From: Coriobacteriaceae bacterium | GTDB taxonomy: Bacteria > Actinomycetota > Coriobacteriia > Coriobacteriales > Coriobacteriaceae | Length of the DNA: 64,000 nucleotides | Assembly: GCA_902364645.1 (NCBI GenBank) | Contig: CABJEP010000005.1 | Span: 1-64,000 of the forward strand | Direction: 5' to 3' | In this document: positions 24,437 through 32,515 of the stretch, in pieces | How positions within the stretch are numbered: the stretch's first letter is position 1 | Layout of the letters: the number at the start of each line of letters is the position of its first letter | Translations under genes and position numbers: made by a program | The notes under the pieces: generated by a model | Told to the model about the DNA's origin: nothing | The model's database searches: none | What the model saw: only the letters and a program-made list of their open reading frames with translations

Positions 24437-25315
24437 TTAAAGGTTCATGTTGCCGTGGATGTAGGGGGTGACCTCGGGGGAGATATGGCCGCAGCCCAGC
24501 TCGCGCAGCGTGGACTCGATGGCGGCGGGCAGCGGGGTCTTGCCTTCGGCGTCGACGGCGGCACCGCTGAGGGCGGCGATCTTGGCGACGTCTGCCGGCT
24601 CGGCCTCGATATGCATGCAGCCGCCGACGAGGCGTGCGCGGACCTGGTCCAGGCCAAGGTCGTGCAGGTAGTCCTCACAGGTGCGGATTACATCGACCTT
24701 CTCGCGCGTGAGCTCCTCGCCCGTGGGGACTCGCGTGGCCAGGCAGGCTCCTGCCGGCAGGTTCCAGACGGGATAGCCCCAGGCGCGTAGCAGCTCGCGC
24801 TCCTCGTCCTTGGTAAAGCCGACCTCCATAAGCGGCGAGCGCACGCCGAGCTCCTGGGCGGCGCGCATGCCGGGGCGGTAGTCGCCGCGGTCGCTTGCGT
24901 TGCTGCCGTCGATGACGGTGGGAAAGCCCAGCGACTTGGCGTGGTTGACGATGGCGGTAAAGCCGGCGCGCTTGCAGTGGTAGCAGCGGTTGGCGTCGTT
25001 GCAGGCTACCTGGGGGAGCTGCAGCTGATCGACCGAGAGGTTGAGCACGGGGAGCTTAAAATGCGGCCCCTCATCGGCCTGCCCGTCAACCGCCCGCTCA
25101 AACGAAGCCTGCTCGGGCGTGCCGATGAGCGGCGTGGTGAGGTGAACAAGAAGCGTGCTGGCGGGCATGATGCGGGCGCAGACCGCGGCCAAAAAGCTGC
25201 TGTCGACGCCACCGGAAAAGCCGATGGCGACGCGTCCGTATGCTAAAAGCAGCTGCTCGAGCGCTGCGAGTTTGTCCTGAAGCCCCTCTGCGGGTGCGGT
25301 GGTGTCTGAAAGCAT
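24437..25315 (-). CDS. larE: ATP-dependent sacrificial/catalytic sulfur transferase LarE
   Basis: A 292-residue PP-loop enzyme that adds sulfur to the nickel-pincer nucleotide (NPN) precursor. The ATP loop SGGVDSS is at 34-40. Cysteines C111 and C114 (RCYHCK) plus C191 (GACLATR) are all present. In some LarE proteins this three-cysteine set holds a [4Fe-4S] cluster that carries the sulfur catalytically, while single-Cys forms are sacrificial. No larA, larB or larC is nearby, so its NPN-dependent partner (lactate racemase or another epimerase) is encoded elsewhere. The gene is divergent from a HAD hydrolase gene. Family assignment strong; sulfur source inferred from the Cys pattern. Confidence 0.9.
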   Translation of the reverse strand: MLSDTTAPAEGLQDKLAALEQLLLAYGRVAIGFSGGVDSSFLAAVCARIMPASTLLVHLTTPLIGTPEQASFERAVDGQADEGPHFKLPVLNLSVDQLQLPQVACNDANRCYHCKRAGFTAIVNHAKSLGFPTVIDGSNASDRGDYRPGMRAAQELGVRSPLMEVGFTKDEERELLRAWGYPVWNLPAGACLATRVPTGEELTREKVDVIRTCEDYLHDLGLDQVRARLVGGCMHIEAEPADVAKIAALSGAAVDAEGKTPLPAAIESTLRELGCGHISPEVTPYIHGNMNL

Positions 25316-25412
25316 AAGTCGATCCTTGCCGTTGAGTACTCGGTCGAAAACTATAATCCTACCGAGTCGCTTGTCATAAGACTTCTATCTATGTAACGAA
25401 AGTGCAATATGC

Positions 25413-25427
25413 TATATACGTTATATA
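25413..25427. promoter_or_regulatory. AT-rich near-palindrome in the larE/HAD divergent region
   Basis: TATATACGTTATATA is nearly self-complementary and lies 62 bp before the HAD gene start. It may be an operator or overlapping -10 boxes. Confidence 0.3.
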
Positions 25428-25488
25428 CAAGTTTACAGGTGCGGTAAAGTTGCGGGAGTACAGCAGCGCGAAGAGATGGGGGACCGAT

Positions 25489-26139
25489 ATGATCAAGGCC
25501 GTTATTTTTGACATGGACGGAACGCTGGTCGACACCGAGCGTTTGGGTATCAAGGCGTGGAAGGCGGGCGCGGCCGAGCTGGGATTCGCGATTGATGATG
25601 CGCTGATCCATCAGTTTATCGGTCGTACGCTGCCCGATGTCATGCGCATCCTTGAGGAGCATTACGACAGCAGCGAAACCGCTGAGGCAATCTATCGTCG
25701 CCATAAGGAGATTCGCGACGAGATGGTCAAGACCGATCTGGAGCTTAAGGCTGGCGCTGCCGAGTGCCTAGGCGAGCTGCTGGCTGCGGGCTATCACGTG
25801 GGCCTCGCGACGTCGTCGCGCCACGTTACCGTCGAGCGCAACCTTAAGACGGTCGGCCTCTTTGACAAGTTTGAGACGGTGACCTGCGGCGAGGACGTCG
25901 CGCACGGCAAGCCCGACCCCGAGATGTACCTGCTCGCCTGCGAGCGCGCGGGCTTTGCTCCCGAGGAGTGCGCCGTGGTCGAGGATTCGCGCAACGGCTG
26001 CGTCTCGGGTATCACGGCCGGCTGCCACGTCTTTGCCGTTCCCGACATCGTGCCGCTGCCGCAGGACGTGGTGGATGGCTGCGAGGCTGTGCTCGATACG
26101 CTGTTCGATCTGACGGCGGCGGTCAAGGCCGTGTGTTAG
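25489..26139 (+). CDS. HAD-superfamily hydrolase, beta-phosphoglucomutase-like
   Basis: A 216-residue subfamily IA haloacid dehalogenase-like phosphatase or mutase. Motif I is FDMDGTLVDTE (nucleophile D8, acid D10). The cap is alpha-helical, motif II is GLATSS, the motif III lysine is in the CGEDVAHGKPDPEMY block, and motif IV is VVEDSRNGCVSG. It is closest in style to YcjU/PgmB and sugar phosphatases. The ATG at 25489 is chosen for the family-typical start MIKAVIFDMDGT; upstream GGGGGA is a modest ribosome site. Substrate unknown. It is single, with its own terminator. Confidence 0.9.
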   Translation: MIKAVIFDMDGTLVDTERLGIKAWKAGAAELGFAIDDALIHQFIGRTLPDVMRILEEHYDSSETAEAIYRRHKEIRDEMVKTDLELKAGAAECLGELLAAGYHVGLATSSRHVTVERNLKTVGLFDKFETVTCGEDVAHGKPDPEMYLLACERAGFAPEECAVVEDSRNGCVSGITAGCHVFAVPDIVPLPQDVVDGCEAVLDTLFDLTAAVKAVC

Positions 26140-26171
26140 CGTTCGCATGTGAATCATTTCAATAGCATTTT

Positions 26172-26218
26172 AAGGATGCGGCCAACCGCTAAGTGTGGGT
26201 GGCCGCATCCTTTTGTTT
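26172..26218 (+). terminator. Intrinsic terminator after the HAD gene
   Basis: AAGGATGCGGCCA (26172-26184) and TGGCCGCATCCTT (26200-26212) form a perfect 13-bp stem followed by TTGTTT. Confidence 0.85.
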
Positions 26219-26298
26219 AGAAGAGTTTTTAACCCAAAAACTACCGCTTACCGATTGATAACAACCGCTCGCCGGACTAAAGTTGACTCATATTGAAA

Positions 26299-26344
26299 TT
26301 GAAACGGTTCAAATAATAATGAAAACTGTAAATGAAGCGCTTCA
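26299..26344. promoter_or_regulatory. Two LacI-type operators before rhaB
   Basis: TTGAAACGGTTCAA (26299-26312) and TGAAGCGCTTCA (26333-26344) are palindromes centred on CG or GC, 33 bp apart. Closely similar sites occur at 30541-30553 and 40275-40288. TTGACT and TTGAAA boxes at 26283 and 26293 with AATAAT at about 26315 suggest the promoter lies over the first site. The second site is 16 bp before the rhaB start codon. Confidence 0.7.
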
Positions 26345-26359
26345 ATAAGGGGAGAGCAC

Positions 26360-27844
26360 ATGGAGAGTCGCATCGAGTCCAAGCAGTACGCAGCGGTCGA
26401 TATCGGTGCCTCGAGCGGTCGCGTTCTTGCCGGCTGGATCGAGGACGGCAAGATGTCCTACCAGGAGGTCTACCGCTTCGATAACGAGCAAAAGCGCGTA
26501 GACGGCCACGACTGCTGGGACGTTGAGGCTCTGTTCGACCATGTTGTCGCAGGCCTGCGCGCCGTCAAGGATCAGACCGGACAGGCTCCGGCCACCATCG
26601 GAATCGATACCTGGGGTGTTGATTTCGTGCTGCTCGATGAGCACAACAAGATCGTCGGTGATACGGTCGCCTACCGCGATGCCCGCACTGACGGCATCTA
26701 CGAAGTTGCCGACCAAATTATGGATCCGGCCGAGGTCTATGCCCGCACCGGCATTCAGCGTCAGCCTTTCAACACGCTCTATCAGCTGCTCGCCCTCAAG
26801 AACGAGCATCCCGAGCAGCTCGAGGCAGCTCGTACCTTCTTGATGATCCCCGACTATCTCAACTGGCGTCTGACCGGCATCAAGGCCAACGAGTACACCA
26901 ACGCGAGCACTACCGGCATGCTCGACGCCGAGAAGTGCACGTGGGACACCGAGATCCTTTCGCGCTTTGGTATTCCCCAGAGCATCTTCCTGGAGCCGAC
27001 CATGCCCGGCGCCGTGCTCGGCGAGCTCACGGCCGACATCTCCGAGAAGATCGGTTACTCCGCGACCGTGGTGCTGCCTGCCACGCACGACACTGGCTCT
27101 GCCTTCCTGGCCGTTCCCGCCAAGGATGACAACGCCGTCTACATCTCGAGCGGAACGTGGAGCCTGCTGGGCGTTGAGAACCAGCACGCTATCACCAGCG
27201 AGTTCGCCCGCAAGCAGAACTTTACCAATGAGGGCGGCTACCTCAAGCGCTATCGCTTCCTCAAGAACATCATGGGCTTGTGGATGAACCAGTCCGTCCG
27301 TCGCGAGATCAACGGCGTAGACTATGTCGAGGGCAAGACCTCGCACAAGGCTCTCATGGATCATAAGGTTGGCTTTGACGAGCTCCGTACGCTCTGCCGC
27401 GAGGCTGAGCCCTTCGAGGCGTATGTCGATGTCGACGACGACCGTTTCCTGGCCCCCGACTCCATGATCCAGGAGATTAAGCAGGCCTGTGCCGAGGGCG
27501 GCGAGCCGATCCCGCACACCGTGGGCGAGATCATGCGTACCAACTACTGCAGCCTTTCGCGCTCGTATGCCAAGGCCATCGAGGGCTTGCGTGAGCTTTC
27601 GGGCCACGACTACACGAGCATCAACATCGTGGGCGGCGGCTGCCAGGATTACTACCTCAACCAGATGACGGCCGATACCTGCGGGCTCCCCGTGTTCGCC
27701 GGCCCCATCGAAGGTACCTGCATCGGCAACTTTATCGTTCAGATGATCGCCGGCGGCGATTTTGCCGACCTGGCCGATGCCCGTGCCTGCGTTGCCCGCT
27801 CCTTCAATGTCAAGCGCATCGACCCCAAGGGCACCCAGGCCTAA
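26360..27844 (+). CDS. rhaB: Rhamnulokinase
   Basis: Phosphorylates L-rhamnulose to L-rhamnulose 1-phosphate with ATP. The 494-residue FGGY-family kinase has the phosphate-1 loop VDIGASSGRVLAGW (from D14), the sugar-binding DTWGVDFVLLDEHNK and YRDARTDGI blocks, TMPGAVLGEL, THDTGSAFLAVPA, SSGTWSLLGVE and the C-terminal NIVGGGCQDYYLNQM adenosine motif, all as in RhaB. The start ATG follows AAGGGGAG. It heads a set with rhaD and an isomerase, and two operator-like palindromes sit upstream. Assignment as rhamnulokinase rather than another FGGY kinase is backed by the RhaD gene that follows. Confidence 0.94.
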   Translation: MESRIESKQYAAVDIGASSGRVLAGWIEDGKMSYQEVYRFDNEQKRVDGHDCWDVEALFDHVVAGLRAVKDQTGQAPATIGIDTWGVDFVLLDEHNKIVGDTVAYRDARTDGIYEVADQIMDPAEVYARTGIQRQPFNTLYQLLALKNEHPEQLEAARTFLMIPDYLNWRLTGIKANEYTNASTTGMLDAEKCTWDTEILSRFGIPQSIFLEPTMPGAVLGELTADISEKIGYSATVVLPATHDTGSAFLAVPAKDDNAVYISSGTWSLLGVENQHAITSEFARKQNFTNEGGYLKRYRFLKNIMGLWMNQSVRREINGVDYVEGKTSHKALMDHKVGFDELRTLCREAEPFEAYVDVDDDRFLAPDSMIQEIKQACAEGGEPIPHTVGEIMRTNYCSLSRSYAKAIEGLRELSGHDYTSINIVGGGCQDYYLNQMTADTCGLPVFAGPIEGTCIGNFIVQMIAGGDFADLADARACVARSFNVKRIDPKGTQA

Positions 27845-28043
27845 ACGAGGGCAGGGCCTGCCCCGACTCACCTTTCAACTACCCCCAGCCCCGCGTGCGG
27901 CAAACGACTCCTGCCGGGCGCGAGCGGCTCTCTCCGATGACATACGGCGCGGAGGCCCTACACGAAACCATACTCCGCGCCGACGTCAATCGGCTTGCTA
28001 CGTTTTTCAATTGGACCTGCGGGTCCCGGAGAGGAGACAAACA
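27845..28043 (+). other. Structured spacer between rhaB and rhaD
   Basis: A 199-bp GC-rich gap unusual inside an operon. GGCGCGGAG (about 27947) can pair with CTCCGCGCC (about 27971-27980), and a short GGACCTGCGGGTCC hairpin lies just before the rhaD ribosome site. There is no T tract. It may tune the rhaB to rhaD ratio. Confidence 0.4.
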
Positions 28044-28874
28044 ATGGCAATGGAAGATCTGGCGTTTATCAAGGGCTTCTGCCGCTTGTGCGATGACGGC
28101 TTTAAGCAGGGCTGGCATGAGCGCAACGGCGGCAACCTCACTTACCGTATGACCGACAAGGAGGTCGCCGAGGCCAAGCCGTTCTTTGAGGAGCCTCGCG
28201 AGTGGGTCAAGATGGGCGTGCGCGGTGAGAATCTTGCTGGCCAGTACTTTGTGAGCACCGGCTCGGGTAAGTACATGCGCAATGTTCTCGAGAGTCCGCA
28301 TGCCAACATCGGCATCGTCGAGATCAACGAGACCGGTGACGCCTTCCGCATTGTGTGGGGCCTTGCCAACGGCGCCCGTCCGACCAGCGAGTTCGAGAGC
28401 CACTACATGAACCACTGTGTCGCCGCCGCCCGTACCGATGGCGCCGACCGCGTGATTTACCATGCCCACACCCCCGGCATCATCGAGATGTCCTTTGTGG
28501 TGCCGCTGGAGGACCGTGCCTTCACCCGCATCCTGTGGCAGATGATGACCGAGTGCGTCGTCGTCTTCCCGACCGGCGTGGGCGTGGTGCCCTGGATGGT
28601 CCCGGGTGGCCCGGCCATCGCCGAGGCGAGCTCCGAGCTCATGAAGACCTACGACACCATCGTCTGGGCCCACCACGGTCTGTTTGCCGCCGGCCCTGAC
28701 TTCGATACGACCTTTGGCCTGGCGCACACCGTCGAGAAGGCCGCCGAGATTTACCTGGCCGCACGTGCTGCCAACGGTGGTTCGGATGACTTCCTCAACA
28801 AGATTTGCGACGAGGGCCTCAAGAACACCTGCCGCGACTTTGGTATCAAGATCAACGAAGCATTTGTTGACTAG
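28044..28874 (+). CDS. rhaD: Rhamnulose-1-phosphate aldolase
   Basis: Class II zinc aldolase that cleaves L-rhamnulose 1-phosphate to dihydroxyacetone phosphate and L-lactaldehyde. The 276-residue protein (E. coli RhaD 274) has zinc ligands H140 and H142 in YHAHTPG and H210 in WAHHGLF, at the same spacing as the E. coli enzyme (141, 143, 212). The start at 28044 follows AGAGGAGAC; longer in-frame starts have no ribosome site and overlap rhaB. It lies between rhaB and the isomerase in one transcription direction, 20 bp before the latter. Confidence 0.95.
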   Translation: MAMEDLAFIKGFCRLCDDGFKQGWHERNGGNLTYRMTDKEVAEAKPFFEEPREWVKMGVRGENLAGQYFVSTGSGKYMRNVLESPHANIGIVEINETGDAFRIVWGLANGARPTSEFESHYMNHCVAAARTDGADRVIYHAHTPGIIEMSFVVPLEDRAFTRILWQMMTECVVVFPTGVGVVPWMVPGGPAIAEASSELMKTYDTIVWAHHGLFAAGPDFDTTFGLAHTVEKAAEIYLAARAANGGSDDFLNKICDEGLKNTCRDFGIKINEAFVD

Positions 28875-28894
28875 CGCAAGAAAGGTGGATATAG

Positions 28895-30322
28895 ATGCTC
28901 GTTAACACCAAGGCCAAGGTTGGCGTCTTTTCTATCACCCTCGGTGCCTATCTTCCGCAGTTTCCGCAGCTCGTTCCCAACTTCGAGCAGCAGTACGAGG
29001 ACTTTAAGGCCACGCTGCCCACGACAGTCGAGCTTGTTGACGGCGGCATGGTGACCACCAAGGAGCAGGCCCAGGTCGCTGGCGACAAGTTCCGCGCCGA
29101 GGACGTCGACCTGGTCATCCTGCAGATGCTCACCTATGCCACGAGCTACAACGTGTTGCCGGTCGTGCGCGACCTGGATGTGCCCGTCGTCGTGGTCAAT
29201 GTGCAGAAGAAGGCCCAGCCCGACTACGCTAACACCGACATCCCCACGTGGCTGGGCGACCTGTACGCCTGCGGCGCCCCCGGCGAGGTCGTGGCCGACC
29301 TTAACCGTGCCGGCAAGCGTCATGCTGTTGTGACCGGCGTTGTCGAGGGCGGCGACCCGGCTGTGGCCGAGCAGCTCGAGCAGTGGTGCCGCGCCGCCCA
29401 GGTGCGTCGTCGCCTGCGTCGCACCAACATCGCCCAGATCGGCCGTCCGTACCCGGGCATGATGGACCTCTACATCGACGAAACCAACCTCTACAACCGT
29501 CTGGGTCTCTACACCAAGCAGTTTGACTGGGAGAAGATGTGGGCCATCGCCGACAACATCGATGACCAGGCCGCCGTGGACGCCAAGGCTGCCGAGATTC
29601 TCGACACCTTCGACGTCGAGGGCGGCGCCAAGGTGAGCGACGAGCCCATCCAGGAGATGGCCAAGTACGTCGTTGCCTTTGAGCAGTGGGTCAAGGACGA
29701 GGAGATCGGTCTGGTCGCCAGCCACTACGATGGCTATGCCAAGGGTCAGGCCGGCGTGCTCGACTCCATGCTCATTCCGGCGTTCTCCATGCTCATCAAG
29801 CAGGGCACGAGCTGCGCGGTCGAGGGCGATATGAAGGTCGCCATCGCCATGAGCATCCTTAAGACCATCTCTGGCACCGGCCAGCTTTCCGAGATGTACT
29901 CCATCGACTTCCCCGAGGACATCGTCATCATCGGCCACTCCGGCTCTGGCGATGCCGACATCTCGACCGCCAAGAAGCCGACGCTCAAGGTCGTCCCCGT
30001 GTTCCACGGCAAGACCGGCGGCGGCTACCTCACCCAGTTCTATCCCGGCCACGGCACCATCACCTTCCTGGGCATCACGCAGGACGGCGACGGCAACTTC
30101 AAGTTTGTGGTTGCCGAGGGCGAGAACGTCGACGGCCCGATCTTTACCTTCGGTGACACCAACATGCGTATGAAGTTCTCGATCGGCGCCCGTGAGTTCA
30201 TGGATCGCTGGAACGAGACGGGCCCGACTCACCACATGGCCGCCTGCCTGGGCAGCCAGACCGACACGATTCTTAAGGTCGCCAAGATTTTGAATGTGCC
30301 CGTCGAGATCGTCTGCCGCTAG
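28895..30322 (+). CDS. L-fucose/L-arabinose isomerase-like protein, probable L-rhamnose isomerase
   Basis: A 475-residue sugar isomerase of the FucI/AraA structural superfamily. It has the N-terminal Rossmann-like block (VDLVILQMLTYATSYNVLPV), the middle domain with GRPYPGMMDLYIDET and the C-terminal beta domain with VPVFHGKTGGGYLTQFYPGH. It is not RhaA, which is a TIM barrel of about 420 residues, and no RhaA is present. Placed directly after rhaB and rhaD (20 bp gap, AAGAAAGGTGG ribosome site), it most likely supplies the missing step, L-rhamnose to L-rhamnulose. Similar non-RhaA isomerases accompany rhaBD in some gut Actinobacteria. The exact substrate is inferred from context. Confidence 0.85.
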   Translation: MLVNTKAKVGVFSITLGAYLPQFPQLVPNFEQQYEDFKATLPTTVELVDGGMVTTKEQAQVAGDKFRAEDVDLVILQMLTYATSYNVLPVVRDLDVPVVVVNVQKKAQPDYANTDIPTWLGDLYACGAPGEVVADLNRAGKRHAVVTGVVEGGDPAVAEQLEQWCRAAQVRRRLRRTNIAQIGRPYPGMMDLYIDETNLYNRLGLYTKQFDWEKMWAIADNIDDQAAVDAKAAEILDTFDVEGGAKVSDEPIQEMAKYVVAFEQWVKDEEIGLVASHYDGYAKGQAGVLDSMLIPAFSMLIKQGTSCAVEGDMKVAIAMSILKTISGTGQLSEMYSIDFPEDIVIIGHSGSGDADISTAKKPTLKVVPVFHGKTGGGYLTQFYPGHGTITFLGITQDGDGNFKFVVAEGENVDGPIFTFGDTNMRMKFSIGAREFMDRWNETGPTHHMAACLGSQTDTILKVAKILNVPVEIVCR

Positions 30323-30340
30323 ATTAATAGCCACAGCTGG

Positions 30341-30376
30341 GTGGACCTCCCGCCTGTTTTGATGCGGGAGGTCCAC
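30341..30376 (+). terminator. Stem-loop after the isomerase gene
   Basis: GTGGACCTCCCGC (30341-30353) and GCGGGAGGTCCAC (30364-30376) form a perfect 13-bp stem. The tail lacks a T run, so it may be a weak or Rho-aided terminator or an mRNA end protector. Confidence 0.55.
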
Positions 30377-30408
30377 TTGCGCACAGCAGCCTTAGCTGCC
30401 CAGCCAAC

Positions 30409-30478
30409 AAAAATGGCCATTTTTGTCGTTAAGTAGGCCCAAAATGGCCTCTTATCAACAGAAATGGCCATTTTTTTT
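30409..30478. repeat. Three AAATGGCC repeats, two of them palindromic
   Basis: AAATGGCCATTTTT (from 30411), AAAATGGCC (from 30441) and GAAATGGCCATTTTTTTT (from 30461) lie within 70 bp. TGGCCA is the palindromic core of the first and third. The last copy with its T run could terminate transcripts; together they also look like a tandem operator array. Confidence 0.5.
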
Positions 30479-30540
30479 GAAGGGGAACGACGGGTTTCAA
30501 CCGTTTGCCGCGTAAAAGCCACCGTTTGCCGGTACGTCAT

Positions 30541-30569
30541 TTGAAACGTTTCATCGCAATGGCTATAGT
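30541..30569 (+). promoter_or_regulatory. PTS-operon promoter with overlapping LacI-type operator
   Basis: TTGAAA (30541-30546), exactly 17 nt, then TATAGT (30564-30569) is a strong promoter. The palindrome TGAAACGTTTCA (30542-30553) covers the -35 box, so a bound repressor would block RNA polymerase. It is the most symmetric member of the operator set shared with rhaB and the LacI gene at 39131-40264. Confidence 0.85.
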
Positions 30570-30611
30570 GTAGCCAGAAAGAAAAGCTGCGCCGGAGACA
30601 AGGTGTCAGTG

Positions 30612-30680
30612 GGATTGTTATTCCATTTGGAAGCATGACCGGGTCAGAGGCTCTAGGAGTCCTCTGGCTCGGTCTTTTTT
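30612..30680 (+). promoter_or_regulatory. RAT antiterminator overlapping an intrinsic terminator (LicT/BglG control)
   Basis: The 29-nt stretch 30612-30640 follows the ribonucleic antiterminator pattern: GGATTGTTA at the 5' side, a short TTCC/GGAA upper stem, then AGCATGACC. It shares its last four bases with a terminator whose 14-nt arms are 30637-30650 and 30661-30674, followed by TTTTTT (30675-30680). Only one of the two structures can form. The LicT-like protein encoded at 36743-37570 is the expected binder. Confidence 0.88.
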
Positions 30681-30756
30681 GTGCAGCTATTCTTGAGGTC
30701 GATGCAGTGCACGGCAGCGGCCCTATGGATTGGGACCTAAGGAGAGGCGGTTTGCG

Positions 30757-32433
30757 ATGGATGTTCTCGAGACCATCAAAGCCCTGGTCGGCGGCGACAC
30801 GAACGTGAGCTCGGTGATCGAGCTTGACGGCGGCGCGCAGATCAGGGTCAAAGACGCAAGCGCCGTGAAGCTCAGCGAGATCTGCGCCCTAGCGGGCGTG
30901 GAGAGCGCCAAGCTCACGTCCTCGGTCCTCAAATGTACGTTTATCCACGGAAAGGGTAAGCACATGGGTCAGTACCATGAACTCGCCGGCGAGATCCTCA
31001 AAGGGGTCGGCGGTATCGAAAATATCAAGAACGTGCGCCACTGCATCACGAGGCTGCGTTTTACGCTCAAAGACGAGAAGATCGCCCAGGACGAGACGAT
31101 CAGCAACCTTGACGGCGTCATCCAGGTCATGAAGGCCGGCGGCCAGTACCAGGTCGTTATCGGCGCTGCCGTGGACGATGTCTACGAGGAGCTCGTGAGC
31201 GAGTACAAGGTCCCGGGCGTGGGCACGGTCGCTGAGGACGATGCGGCCGAGGACGAGGACGAGAAGAGCCGCAACGTCTTTAACATGCTGATGGACACGG
31301 TGTCGGGCTGTATGGCGCCTACGCTTATGCCCCTCGCTGCCGCAGGTATGATCAAGGGCCTGCTCGCCCTCTGCATTGCCATGGGCTGGCTCACCGCCGA
31401 TAGCGGTGCCTACATGATCTGGTACTCCATTGCCGACGGCTTCTTCTACTTCCTGCCCATCATCTTGGGCTACACTGCGGCCAAGAAGTTCGGCTGCAAC
31501 GAGTTTCTGGGCATGGCGCTCGGCGCGGCGCTCGTGTATCCGGCCATGGTCAACCTGAGCTCCACGGCCGAGGTCGCAGGCACCATCCTCGAGGGCACCG
31601 CCTTCCAGATGAGCTACTACAACACCTTCTTCGGCATTCCCGTCATCTTCCCGGCGGCCGGCTACACTTCGAGCGTTATCCCCATCCTTATCGCCGTGTG
31701 GGCCGCCTCTAAGCTCGAGGGCGCGCTCAACAAGGCCGTCCCGCAGCTCATCCGCTCCATGGCCGTGCCGTTCCTCTGCTTTGCCATCATGGCTCCCGCG
31801 ACCTACCTTGTGATCGGCCCCGTGGCCTCCATGATTTCGGGCGTCCTCACCCTCATCACCGAGACCCTCATCAACATCCCCGTCGTGGGCGGCGCTGTGG
31901 TCGGTCTCGTCGTGGGTGGTGCGTTCTCCACGCTCGTTATGTTCGGTCTGCACTGGGCCATCATCCCCATCATGCTCAACAACATCGCTATGCTCGGTTA
32001 CGACCCGCTCATGGCAGCCGGTTCCATCGGCGGCTTCGTGGGCGTCTCCCAGGGCCTGGCCGTGATCCTGCGCACCAAGAGCGACAAGACCCGCAACGTT
32101 GCCATCCCGGCCACCATCTCGCAGTTCTTTGGCGTAGGCGAGCCGCTGCTCTACGGTATCCAGCTCCCCAGCAAGTTCCTCTTTATTCAGAACATCGTCT
32201 TCAGCGCAGCAGCCGGCCTGGTTATGGGTGCGCTTAACGTCCACGCCTTCAGCATGGGCAGCGCCGGTCTCTTCGGTATCCCCACCTTTATGGATCCCTC
32301 GGGCGCCGACACGAGCAATATCGTGTTCTACCTGGGCACCCTTGCCGTGATCATGGTCGTTGCCTTTGTCTTTACCATGGCGACCTATCACGACGACGGT
32401 AGCTACCTGGGCAAGAAGCGCGCCGACAAATAA
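30757..32433 (+). CDS. PTS beta-glucoside-type IIBC permease with an extra degenerate IIB domain
   Basis: A 558-residue sugar permease. Residues 70-155 are a functional IIB domain with phospho-Cys C96 in VRHCITRLRF and GGQYQVVIG; residues about 170-540 are the IIC membrane domain (MAPTLMPLAAAGMIKGLL, FGVGEPLLYGIQLP). Residues 1-66 look like a second, glucose-type IIB (LVGGDTNV, QIRVKDASAV) in which the Cys-x-x-R-L-R motif is replaced by ELDGG, so it cannot carry phosphate. No IIA domain is attached. ATG 30757 has AAGGAG upstream; a start at 30963 would drop the extra domain. With GH78 and LicT-like neighbours, an aryl- or rhamno-glycoside is the likely substrate. Confidence 0.88.
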   Translation: MDVLETIKALVGGDTNVSSVIELDGGAQIRVKDASAVKLSEICALAGVESAKLTSSVLKCTFIHGKGKHMGQYHELAGEILKGVGGIENIKNVRHCITRLRFTLKDEKIAQDETISNLDGVIQVMKAGGQYQVVIGAAVDDVYEELVSEYKVPGVGTVAEDDAAEDEDEKSRNVFNMLMDTVSGCMAPTLMPLAAAGMIKGLLALCIAMGWLTADSGAYMIWYSIADGFFYFLPIILGYTAAKKFGCNEFLGMALGAALVYPAMVNLSSTAEVAGTILEGTAFQMSYYNTFFGIPVIFPAAGYTSSVIPILIAVWAASKLEGALNKAVPQLIRSMAVPFLCFAIMAPATYLVIGPVASMISGVLTLITETLINIPVVGGAVVGLVVGGAFSTLVMFGLHWAIIPIMLNNIAMLGYDPLMAAGSIGGFVGVSQGLAVILRTKSDKTRNVAIPATISQFFGVGEPLLYGIQLPSKFLFIQNIVFSAAAGLVMGALNVHAFSMGSAGLFGIPTFMDPSGADTSNIVFYLGTLAVIMVVAFVFTMATYHDDGSYLGKKRADK

Positions 32434-32515
32434 TCGTCGGTACAGATTACACCCCAGCCAGAATGGCGGTTCCACGTGGCGGGCCGCCATTCTGTTTATC
32501 TCTTGAGAGGTCAGG

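Larger units (their letters stand above)
30323..30756 (+). other. Regulatory stretch between the rha genes and the PTS gene
   Basis: These 434 bp hold, in order: the hairpin after the isomerase gene, three AATGGCC repeats, a promoter whose -35 overlaps a LacI-type operator, a RAT antiterminator overlapping a terminator, and the PTS ribosome site. No gene was found. Each item is listed separately. Confidence 0.8.
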
